From assembly GCA_025456105.1 (NCBI GenBank), contig JALOLG010000100.1, positions 1 through 6,194 of the forward strand: a stretch of DNA of 6,194 nucleotides, read 5' to 3'. The position numbers were made by a program, and so were the translations under genes. The stretch comes from Ilumatobacteraceae bacterium (GTDB lineage: Bacteria; Actinomycetota; Acidimicrobiia; Acidimicrobiales; Ilumatobacteraceae). Below are positions 1 to 5,912 of this stretch, piece by piece (the first letter of the stretch is position 1; each line of letters begins with the position of its first letter). The notes under the pieces are model-generated. The model did no database searches. It had not been told where the DNA came from and saw only the letters and a program-made list of their open reading frames with translations.

Positions 1-462
1 CTCGTGGAGCGCCGGCCTGCCGTCGGTGACCGGCTCCGATCCACGGACGCCGGGCTGGAACGTGACGACCAGCGGCTCGTGGACCGCCCACGTGTGCAGC
101 TCGCGACCGCCGCCGCGCACGGCGACGACGCGCTCGGCCGACACGGCGACCGCACCGGCGACGAGACGGCGGTCGAGCGCGTGCGCGAGACGAGGGGCGA
201 GATCGCGGCCGTCGGGGGACGCGGGCAGGACCACGATCGGCTCGTCGGCGAGCAGCGGCAGGAGCCGCTCGGCCCAGCCCGCCGGCGCGTAGGTGGGGAG
301 CTCGGCGACCCGGACGTCGGACCCGAGGGTGGCCTCCCCGGCGAGCCGCGCCGCGCCAGGGCCGACCACGAGCGCACGTCCACCGCACTCGGCGATGGTC
401 TCGTCGGCGCCGGTGGGGAGATCGCCGTCGCGCACGGGCACCAGGGCCAGGAGGGCGGTCAC
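1..462 (-). CDS. Electron transfer flavoprotein alpha subunit, mycofactocin-associated type (partial, C-terminus beyond window)
   Basis: ETF alpha subunits pair with a beta subunit and carry FAD, moving electrons from flavoprotein dehydrogenases to the respiratory chain. The visible 154 residues cover the N-terminal alpha/beta domain: a short beta strand at residues 3-10, then the ETF-alpha-like stretch PDGRDLAPRLA at 83-93, AGAVAV at 102-107, and a QPGVRG strand end at 136-141. The FAD-binding C-terminal domain is outside the window. The compact N-terminus (VPVRDGDLPTGADE) resembles the subgroup NCBI labels mycofactocin-associated ETF alpha, as I recall that family; a search was not possible. 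The start is GTG at 462-460, inside the stop of the DedA gene (GTGA overlap), so translation is probably coupled. No ETF beta gene precedes it in the window. The ETF alpha assignment is fairly secure and the mycofactocin subtype is likely. Confidence 0.8.
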   Translation of the reverse strand, partial: MTALLALVPVRDGDLPTGADETIAECGGRALVVGPGAARLAGEATLGSDVRVAELPTYAPAGWAERLLPLLADEPIVVLPASPDGRDLAPRLAHALDRRLVAGAVAVSAERVVAVRGGGRELHTWAVHEPLVVTFQPGVRGSEPVTDGRPALHE

Positions 463-1127
463 GGCACCCCGACCCCGGTGGTGTCGACCGCTCGGCGGCG
501 CCGGTCGCGGAGGTGGCGCACCACCTCGATCACGACGGTGACCGTGAGGGCCATGCCGAAGGCCACGAGGAACGCCACGGTGTGATTGTCCTCGAACGCC
601 TTGCCGCCCACGTAGCCGAGGAGCGCCGCGTAGGTGGCCCAGATCGACACGGCGATCGCGACCCAGAACATGAACCACGCACGGGGCTGGCGGGTGACGC
701 CGCTCGTCACCGTCAGCGCCGTGCGGCCCATCGGGATGAACCGGGCGGTGACGAGCAGCAGCCCGCCGCGCTTGCGGATCTGCGCGTCGGCCCAGTGGAG
801 GCGCGCGGCGGTCTTGGGCTTGCGGGCTGCGCGAGCCTCGATGCGCGGGCTGAAGCGACGTCCGATCAGGTAGGCCGCGTTGTCGCCGAGGAACGCGCCC
901 GTCGCGCCGCAGACGATCACGAGCAGCAGCGACTGCTGCCCCAGGCCGGCCGCCACACCGCCGATGATCACCGTGGTCTCGCTCGGGACGATCGGCACGA
1001 TCGAGTCGAGGAACGCGACGACGAAGATCACGATCAGGAACCACCACTGGCCGGAGATCTCGTCGAGCCAGTCGGTGAAGTCGCTGACGATGCTCGCGGT
1101 GAGCGCGACGGCGAGCAGCGACCTCAC
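459..1127 (-). CDS. DedA family integral membrane protein
   Basis: DedA/SNARE-associated proteins are small inner-membrane proteins. Several act in recycling undecaprenyl phosphate or other lipid carriers, or in proton-dependent envelope homeostasis. At 222 aa the length is normal. Hydrophobic segments lie at about residues 28-47, 52-73, 122-140, 150-174 and 184-203, followed by an Arg-rich cytoplasmic tail (RHLRDRRRR, 204-212). Family landmarks are the acidic pair D41 (FLDS) and E50 (VPSE), matching the E39/D51 pair of E. coli YqjA; GDNAAYLIGRR at 81-91; and RFIPMGR at 129-135, whose two arginines match YqjA R130/R136. All expected charged residues are therefore present. The start is GTG at 1127-1125, overlapping the glucosidase stop by 4 bases, and the stop overlaps the ETF gene in the same way. 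The substrate cannot be deduced. An envelope-lipid role would sit oddly between a glucosidase and an ETF subunit. Confidence 0.9.
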   Translation of the reverse strand: MRSLLAVALTASIVSDFTDWLDEISGQWWFLIVIFVVAFLDSIVPIVPSETTVIIGGVAAGLGQQSLLLVIVCGATGAFLGDNAAYLIGRRFSPRIEARAARKPKTAARLHWADAQIRKRGGLLLVTARFIPMGRTALTVTSGVTRQPRAWFMFWVAIAVSIWATYAALLGYVGGKAFEDNHTVAFLVAFGMALTVTVVIEVVRHLRDRRRRAVDTTGVGVP

Positions 1128-2857
1128 CGCGGCGAGGCTACCCGGGCGGGTCCACCACCGTTCGGCGACGTGGCGTCGACGGCGGCCACCCAGATCGTGG
1201 CGTCGGGAGCGATCGTGCCGCGAGCCGCGGAGCGCTCGGTGGCGACGACCACGTCGCCCACCGTGAGGAGGTCACCGACGCGGACGGGCTCCGGCGTGGG
1301 GTTGAGCACCGCGACGAGGCGGCCCCGTCGGACGGCCACCAGGTCCGGGTGGAGATCGACGAGCCGAGCGTCGTTCCCGGTCGCGAACCGTCGCCGTGCG
1401 GCGAGCAGCGCTCGGTAGGTGGCGAGCGTCGAGTCGGGGTCGGCGGCCTGGGCGTCGGCGGCCCATCGCCCCCAGTCGTCGGGCTGGGGGAGCCAGGGCG
1501 CTGCGCCGGTGGTGGGGCTGAACCCGTGGGCGCCCGCGGGGTCGGCCGTCCAGGGGAGGGGGACGCGGCAGCCGTCGCGGCCCCGGAACGCCCCGGCCGT
1601 GCGGAGGAACACCGGGTCCTGGCGGGCGACGTCGGGGAGGTCGAGCCAGTCGGGGAGGCCCAGCTCCTCACCCTGGTACAGGTACACCGAGCCGGGCAGG
1701 GCGAGCACGAAGGCGATGGCCGCGAGGGCGCGGCGCCGACCCAGCTCGAGGTCGACGGGCGCGTCGACGTAGCGCAGCGCGCTGCCGGTGTAGCTGGCGG
1801 GGTCGGTGGCGTTCGCGCGACCGAGGCGCGTGACCGTGCGCTGCACGTCGTGGTTCGAGAGCGTCCACGTGGGCACCACCCCCTCGTCGTGGAGCAGCAT
1901 CAGCTGGTCGCCGACGGCCTGGCGGAGCTCGCTCGCCCGCCAGGGGCTGAGCAGGACGTCGAACGCGAACGCCTGGTGGAACTCGTCGGGCCGGGCGTAC
2001 TCGAGCAGGAGGTCGGGACGGCGGGGCGTGTACGCCTCGGCGACGAGCACGATCTCGCGCCCGGGGTGCTCGTCGACGTAGCGGTCGGTGAGGCGCCGCC
2101 ACCGCCGCCACACCGCGTGCCCTTCGGGGCGGAACGTCGCGAAGGGGTTCGAGAGCGCGAGCTCCTCGTCGGTGGCACCGGGCGGCCCCGGCGGCTGGTC
2201 GGGCAGCTCGGGTGCCTTGCCCACCGGCGGGACGGCGTCGACGCGGAACCCCTCGACACCGCGGTCGAACCAGAACCGCAGCACCTGCTCGAAGTGATCG
2301 GCCACGTCCGGGTGGGTGTGGTCCCAGTCGGGCTGGTACGGGCTGAACGTGCCGAGGTACCACTGGCCGTCGTCGACCCGGGTCCAGGCCGAGCCGCCGA
2401 ACACGGCCCGCCAGTTGTTCGGCGGCTCGTCGCCGACGCCGTCGCGGAAGAAGAACCGCGCTCGCTCCGGGCTTCCCGGTCCGGCCTCGAGCGCAGCCCG
2501 GAACCACGGGTGCTCCGAGCTGCAGTGGTTGGGCACGACGTCCATGAGCACCTTGATGCCGCGGGCCGCAGCATCCGCGACCAGCCGGTCGAAGGTGTCG
2601 AGGTCGCCGTAGGCCGGCTCGATCGAGCAGTAGTCGGACACGTCGTAGCCGTGGTCGCGCTGGGGTGACGGGTAGCACGGGTTGAGCCAGATCGCCTCGA
2701 CACCGAGGCCCGCGAGGTGGTCGAGGCGCGACCTGACGCCGTCGAGGTCGCCGATCCCGTCGCCATCGCTGTCGGCGAAGGAGCGGACGTACACCTGGTA
2801 CACGACGGCGTCGTGCCACCAGGGGCGCACCGGTGGGCTGGCGGTGGGCCCGGTCAT
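1124..2857 (-). CDS. GH13 alpha-glucosidase (alpha-amylase superfamily)
   Basis: This is a retaining glycoside hydrolase, predicted to release glucose from the non-reducing ends of short alpha-glucosides. No signal peptide is visible, so it is probably cytoplasmic. The 577-aa length is typical. A (beta/alpha)8 barrel starts at WWHDAVVYQVYVRSF (13-27), followed by a DSDGDGIGD loop (29-37) like the calcium-binding loop of oligo-1,6-glucosidases. Conserved region I is DVVPNH (106-111), region II GFRVDAV with nucleophile D207 (203-209), region III VAEAY with acid/base E274, and region IV SNHD with D337. The triad is complete. A C-terminal beta domain (VDLHPDLVAVRRGRLVAVLN) closes the protein. A208 directly after the nucleophile is the position where Val marks isomaltases and Ala/Thr marks maltases, so alpha-1,4 preference is likely. 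Region V reads QPDWDHTHP instead of the usual QPDLNW. The ATG at 2857 overlaps the OYE stop (ATGA). Confidence 0.93.
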   Translation of the reverse strand: MTGPTASPPVRPWWHDAVVYQVYVRSFADSDGDGIGDLDGVRSRLDHLAGLGVEAIWLNPCYPSPQRDHGYDVSDYCSIEPAYGDLDTFDRLVADAAARGIKVLMDVVPNHCSSEHPWFRAALEAGPGSPERARFFFRDGVGDEPPNNWRAVFGGSAWTRVDDGQWYLGTFSPYQPDWDHTHPDVADHFEQVLRFWFDRGVEGFRVDAVPPVGKAPELPDQPPGPPGATDEELALSNPFATFRPEGHAVWRRWRRLTDRYVDEHPGREIVLVAEAYTPRRPDLLLEYARPDEFHQAFAFDVLLSPWRASELRQAVGDQLMLLHDEGVVPTWTLSNHDVQRTVTRLGRANATDPASYTGSALRYVDAPVDLELGRRRALAAIAFVLALPGSVYLYQGEELGLPDWLDLPDVARQDPVFLRTAGAFRGRDGCRVPLPWTADPAGAHGFSPTTGAAPWLPQPDDWGRWAADAQAADPDSTLATYRALLAARRRFATGNDARLVDLHPDLVAVRRGRLVAVLNPTPEPVRVGDLLTVGDVVVATERSAARGTIAPDATIWVAAVDATSPNGGGPARVASPR

Positions 2858-4803
2858 GCGACCGCCGCCCCGGCTCGCTCGCCCTCCACGACCGCGGCGT
2901 GCGCGCGACGGGGTGCCACGCAGTCACCCACCCGCTCCACGCTCCACCCGGCGGCCCGCAGGTCGTGGTACAGCCACTCGACCGGGTGGGCGGGGACCGC
3001 CAGCACCACCCAGTCGGGGGTGCGGGTGACGTTGCCGCCCGTCGGGTGGTGCAGGAGCGTGAGCGTGCGACCCTCCATGCCCATCGGCACGAGGTCGGTG
3101 GTCTGGACGATGCCCTTGGCCATCGCGCGGATCCACCACTGCTCCATGTCGAGCGTGATCCCGAGATCCTGGCCGACGACCATCCCGGGCGTGACGATCT
3201 CGACCGAGCACCCCCGGTCGGCCAGGAGCTCGGCGACCGACGTGGCGTGGTGGAAGCCGATCTCGTCGACCACCACCACGTCACCGAACGGCGCGGCGCT
3301 CCCGTCGAGCACGTGGCGGACGTCGACCACGTGCTCGGCCTCGGCGGGCACCCACCACGGCCGCTGGGGCTCGGCGCCGGTGGCGACGATGACGCGATCG
3401 GGTCGGCGCTCCTCGACGAGCCCGGGCCAGACCGCCGACCCGAGCTCGATGCGGACGCCCAGTCGCCGGCACTCCGCGAGCTGGTTGCGGACGAGGTCGC
3501 CGAACTCGGCGCGGTTCGGCACCGTGGCCGCCAAGCGGACCTGGCCACCGACCTCCGTGTCGCGCTCGTGCACGGTCACCCGGTGGCCGTTGCGGGCCGC
3601 CGCGATCGCGGCCTGGAGCCCGGCTGGGCCGGCGCCGACGACCATCACGTCCTGGGGCTTCGAGGTGAGCCGGACGGTGCCCACGCCGAGCGCCTCGCGG
3701 CCGGTGCGCGGGTTCTCGATGCAGCCGAGCCACCGGTTGAGCCCCATGCGCCCGACGCACTCCTGGTTGCACGAGAGGCACAACCGGGTCTCGTCGGTGG
3801 CCCCGGCTCGCGCCTTGGCCGCGAACTCGGGGTCGGCGATCTGGCCCCGCACCACGCCCACCAGGTCGCAGTGGCCCTCGGCGAGCGCCCGCTCGGCCTG
3901 CAGCGGGTCCTTGAACCGCCCGACACCCACCACCGGCAGGTCGACCGCCTTGCGGATCGCGGACGGGATGAACATCGCGTAGCCGGGCGGGACGTGCATC
4001 GAGGCCTCGATCATGAACAGGCTCGCCGTGGCCACGCCGATCGAGGTGTTGATGTAGTCGACGTGGCCCGTGGCCTCCACGATCTCGGCGATGCGGACCG
4101 CGTCGTCGATGGTGGTGCCGTGCTCGATCAGCTCGTCGCCGCAGATGCGGACGCCGAGCGCGAGGCCGTTGCCGATCACCCGGCGGACCGCGGCGACGAT
4201 CTCCACCAGCAGGCGCGTGCGGTTCTCGAGGCTGCCGCCGTAGTGGTCGGTGCGGTGGTTGGTTGCCGGTGACAGGAAGCCCCGCACGATCGAGGAGTGC
4301 GAGCACTGGAGCTCGATGCCGTCGAAGCCGCCCTCGGCGCAGTGCTCGGCCACGAGCGCGTACCCCTCGACGATCTCGCCGATCTCGGCGAGCGTGACCG
4401 CCTTGGGGACCTCGCGGAACAGCGGGTCGGCCACCGGTGAGGGCGCCCACACGGGCAGCCGCGAGTACATCGACGAGGCCTGGCCGCCGTTGTGGTTGAT
4501 CTGGGCGAAGATCGGCACGCGGTGGCGGTGGACCGCGTCGGTGATGCGCCGGTAGCCGGGGATGACGTCGCGGTGGAACCCGTGGATGAGCTTCTCGTAC
4601 GGCCAGTCGGTGGGGTGGGTGGAGTGCTCCTCGGTGATGATCAACCCGGTGCCGCCCGCCGCCCGTGCGGCGTAGTACGCCGCGTGCTGCTCGGTGGGCT
4701 TGCCGTCTCGCGCGTAGTTCGTGAGGTGCGCGGAGAACACGATGCGGTTGCGTGTCTCGACCGGGCCGAGACGCAGCGGTGACCACAGGTACCGGTACGC
4801 CAT
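2854..4803 (-). CDS. FadH/OYE-family flavoprotein oxidoreductase, mycofactocin system type 2
   Basis: This is a 649-aa FMN, [4Fe-4S] and FAD/ADP-type enzyme of the 2,4-dienoyl-CoA reductase / trimethylamine dehydrogenase superfamily. An N-terminal TIM barrel (about 1-335) carries FSAHLTNY (23-30), FAQINHNGGQ (99-108) and YGGSLENRTR (188-197). The cluster ligands are C342, C345, C349 and C361 (CX2CX3CX11C), and the first dinucleotide motif is GAGPAG (390-395). The second Rossmann segment begins VVVVDEIGFHHATS (509-522) and lacks the GxGxxG loop that would bind NAD(P)H. Where FadH has HGY in its active site this protein has H169-S-S171, so the proton-donor Tyr is absent. The overall sequence matches what I know of the mycofactocin FadH/OYE family 2 proteins. 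The start is ATG 4803-4801 with no Shine-Dalgarno but a -10 hexamer just upstream, suggesting leaderless translation. It leads the four-gene operon. The natural substrate is unknown. Confidence 0.92.
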   Translation of the reverse strand: MAYRYLWSPLRLGPVETRNRIVFSAHLTNYARDGKPTEQHAAYYAARAAGGTGLIITEEHSTHPTDWPYEKLIHGFHRDVIPGYRRITDAVHRHRVPIFAQINHNGGQASSMYSRLPVWAPSPVADPLFREVPKAVTLAEIGEIVEGYALVAEHCAEGGFDGIELQCSHSSIVRGFLSPATNHRTDHYGGSLENRTRLLVEIVAAVRRVIGNGLALGVRICGDELIEHGTTIDDAVRIAEIVEATGHVDYINTSIGVATASLFMIEASMHVPPGYAMFIPSAIRKAVDLPVVGVGRFKDPLQAERALAEGHCDLVGVVRGQIADPEFAAKARAGATDETRLCLSCNQECVGRMGLNRWLGCIENPRTGREALGVGTVRLTSKPQDVMVVGAGPAGLQAAIAAARNGHRVTVHERDTEVGGQVRLAATVPNRAEFGDLVRNQLAECRRLGVRIELGSAVWPGLVEERRPDRVIVATGAEPQRPWWVPAEAEHVVDVRHVLDGSAAPFGDVVVVDEIGFHHATSVAELLADRGCSVEIVTPGMVVGQDLGITLDMEQWWIRAMAKGIVQTTDLVPMGMEGRTLTLLHHPTGGNVTRTPDWVVLAVPAHPVEWLYHDLRAAGWSVERVGDCVAPRRAHAAVVEGERAGAAVA

Positions 4804-4809
4804 GGGAGG

Positions 4810-4815
4810 AGATTA
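4810..4815 (-). promoter_or_regulatory. -10 element of leaderless promoter for the OYE operon
   Basis: On the minus strand the bases read TAATCT followed by CCTCCC and then the ATG. This fits the actinobacterial TAnnnT -10 hexamer with 6 bases between it and the start codon, placing the transcription start at the A of ATG. The sequence just before the ATG is pyrimidine-rich and cannot pair with the anti-Shine-Dalgarno, which supports leaderless initiation. No convincing -35 is visible. Confidence 0.65.
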
Positions 4816-4819
4816 CGGT
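4814..4819 (+). promoter_or_regulatory. Candidate -10 element for the divergent SDR gene
   Basis: TACGGT matches TAnnnT and would start a transcript near 4826, giving a leader of about 27 bases that contains the SDR ribosome binding site. Its first two bases are also the first two bases (as complement) of the divergent -10 hexamer, so the two promoters would compete for the same melted region. The motif is weakly specific, so this is only a plausible assignment. Confidence 0.4.
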
Positions 4820-4841
4820 CGCCGAGCGCGGCGCGAGATCT

Positions 4842-4846
4842 GGAGG
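4842..4846 (+). promoter_or_regulatory. Ribosome binding site of the SDR gene
   Basis: GGAGG followed by a 6-base spacer and ATG at 4853 is a good Shine-Dalgarno. It fixes the start at 4853 rather than at the in-frame ATG at 4721, which would add 44 residues with no SDR homology and lie antisense to the OYE gene. Confidence 0.8.
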
Positions 4847-4852
4847 GTGGAG

Positions 4853-5674
4853 ATGGAGCAGCTGGCCGGCAAGGTCGCGGTGATCACCGGCGGTGCGAGT
4901 GGCATCGGCCTCGCGCTCGCGGAGCGCTTCGCCGGGGAGGGCATGCACGTGGTGCTGGCCGACCTCGACGAGCCGCGGCTGCGCGACGTGGAGGCCCGCC
5001 TCACCGAGTCGGGCACCGAGGTGCTCACCGTCGTGTGCGACACCGCGCAGGAGGCGGCCGTGGAGGCGCTCGCCCAGGCCACGATCGAGCGGTTCGGCGC
5101 GGCGCACGTGCTGTGCAACAACGCGGGCATCACCGGCGTCGGCGATGCCTGGCGCGGCCCGGTGTCGATCTGGGAGCGCACGATCGCGATCAACCTGATG
5201 GGCGTCGTGCACGGCATCCGGGCGTTCCTGCCGATCATGACCGACCAGGGCGAGGGGCACATCGTGAACACGGCCTCGATGGCGGGCCTGATGGCGCTGC
5301 CGGGGGCGGCGCCGTACAACGCCACCAAGCACGCCGTCGTCGCGATCAGCGAGGGGCTCCACCTCGAGCTGCTGGCGATCGGGTCGCCCGTGCGAGTGAG
5401 CGCGCTGTGCCCCGGCTTCGTGCGCACCCGGCTGATGGTGAACGACGTCGACCCCGATCCGGCCGTGTCGCCGATCGCCGGGCTCATCTCGGGCGTGCTG
5501 CGGGCGGGCGTGGAGACGGGCATCGAGCCGTCGGAGGTTGCCGACCAGGTGGTCGACGCCGTCCGCACCCAGCGCTTCTGGATCCTCACCCACCCCGACA
5601 TGCGCGAGATCCCGATGGAGCGGATGCGCCGTGCGGCGGCGCAGGAGGATCCCACCATCGAGCTCCCCACCTGA
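4853..5674 (+). CDS. Classical short-chain dehydrogenase/reductase (SDR)
   Basis: This is an NAD(P)-dependent alcohol/ketone oxidoreductase with a Rossmann fold, 273 aa. It shows the cofactor loop TGGASGIG (12-19), D37 at the end of the second beta strand (usually favouring NAD over NADP), D63 in the adenine-ring position, NNAG (89-92), and the full catalytic tetrad N114, S142, Y155, K159 (YNATK). PGFVRT (187-192) closes the nicotinamide site. The spacing after strand 2 is normal. It lacks the insertion near the cofactor site found in mycofactocin-coupled SDRs, so free NAD(H) exchange is expected. The start at 4853 is chosen on the Shine-Dalgarno and on the conserved LAGKVAVITGG beginning. 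It lies 49 bases from the divergent OYE gene and 40 bases before the ferredoxin and P450 genes, so it may oxidise the alcohol that the P450 makes (inference). The substrate is unknown. Confidence 0.93.
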   Translation: MEQLAGKVAVITGGASGIGLALAERFAGEGMHVVLADLDEPRLRDVEARLTESGTEVLTVVCDTAQEAAVEALAQATIERFGAAHVLCNNAGITGVGDAWRGPVSIWERTIAINLMGVVHGIRAFLPIMTDQGEGHIVNTASMAGLMALPGAAPYNATKHAVVAISEGLHLELLAIGSPVRVSALCPGFVRTRLMVNDVDPDPAVSPIAGLISGVLRAGVETGIEPSEVADQVVDAVRTQRFWILTHPDMREIPMERMRRAAAQEDPTIELPT

Positions 5675-5693
5675 CCCGCTCCCGGGCTCGGGT
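5674..5693. promoter_or_regulatory. Interrupted palindrome, candidate operator at the ferredoxin/P450 promoter
   Basis: The arms ACCCG (5674-5678) and CGGGT (5689-5693) flank a central CCCGGG (5681-5686), with non-matching CT pairs between, so 16 of 20 positions are symmetric. The centre is about 31 bases before the predicted transcription start, over the -35 position, where a dimeric repressor would block RNA polymerase. It is too short and lacks the T-run of an intrinsic terminator. In DNA this GC-rich such symmetry can occur by chance. Confidence 0.35.
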
Positions 5694-5701
5694 GCCGCGG
5701 G

Positions 5702-5707
5702 TAGTGT
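5702..5707 (+). promoter_or_regulatory. -10 element of leaderless promoter for the ferredoxin/P450 genes
   Basis: TAGTGT matches TAnnnT and is followed by 7 bases (CCGGACC) and then ATG at 5715. This is the geometry of a leaderless transcript starting at or next to the ATG. There is no purine-rich Shine-Dalgarno in the gap. It suggests the ferredoxin and P450 can be transcribed independently of the SDR. Confidence 0.6.
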
Positions 5708-5714
5708 CCGGACC

Positions 5715-5912
5715 ATGCGCGTGCATGTCGACACCGAGAAGTGCCAGGGCCACAACCGCTGCTACGCACTGGCACCCGAGCTGTTCGACGTCGACGACTT
5801 CGGCACCGCCGTGGTGCTGAACGACGGCGTCGTGCCGGCGGGCCTGGAGGACAAGGCGCAGCTGGCGGTCGCCAACTGCCCCGAGTACGCGATCACGATC
5901 ACCGATGACTGA
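5715..5912 (+). CDS. P450-partner ferredoxin with CX2HX2C...CP cluster motif
   Basis: This is a 65-aa small acidic ferredoxin that supplies electrons to cytochrome P450. The ligand pattern is C10-x2-H13-x2-C16 and C55-P56. The second cysteine of the usual motif is His13, as in the [3Fe-4S] ferredoxins paired with P450s in mycobacteria and Streptomyces; the surroundings (KCQGHNRCYALAPELF, 9-24) match that group. His at this position makes a [3Fe-4S] cluster more likely than [4Fe-4S]. The start at 5715 gives the standard MRVHVDTEKC beginning and is preceded by a -10 hexamer rather than a ribosome binding site. Its stop lies inside the P450 gene. No ferredoxin reductase is in the window, so the electron source must lie elsewhere. 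Confidence 0.93.
   Translation: MRVHVDTEKCQGHNRCYALAPELFDVDDFGTAVVLNDGVVPAGLEDKAQLAVANCPEYAITITDD

Noticed and set aside
4..1418. Plus-strand frames of 193 and 301 residues across the left end
   Set aside because: They are antisense to the ETF alpha, DedA and glucosidase coding sequences and show no protein family features.
1349..4272. Long plus-strand open frames of 439, 421 and 479 residues
   Set aside because: They are antisense to the GH13 and OYE genes, whose family motifs are unmistakable. Their own translations show low-complexity composition and no recognisable motif.
4824..4837. Symmetric GAGCGCG/GCGCGAG sequence in the divergent gap
   Set aside because: It is a mirror repeat, not an inverted repeat, so it neither forms a hairpin nor presents a two-fold protein site. 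Chance is likely in this composition.
4721..4852. Longer SDR start at the in-frame ATG at 4721
   Set aside because: The extra 44 residues lack SDR homology, overlap the start of the divergent OYE gene and would ignore the good ribosome binding site at 4842-4846.
4853..5674. Mycofactocin-coupled SDR
   Set aside because: The spacing between the second beta strand and the NNAG motif is that of a classical SDR, without the characteristic insertion.
5675..5714. Transcription terminator between SDR and ferredoxin
   Set aside because: The GC-rich symmetry there has a short, interrupted stem and no T-run, and it fits an operator position better.
3281..5755. 824-residue open frame on the minus strand
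   Set aside because: It lies antisense to the SDR and out of frame with the OYE gene, with Arg/His/Gly/Pro-rich composition and no domain. It is a shadow of GC-rich codon bias.
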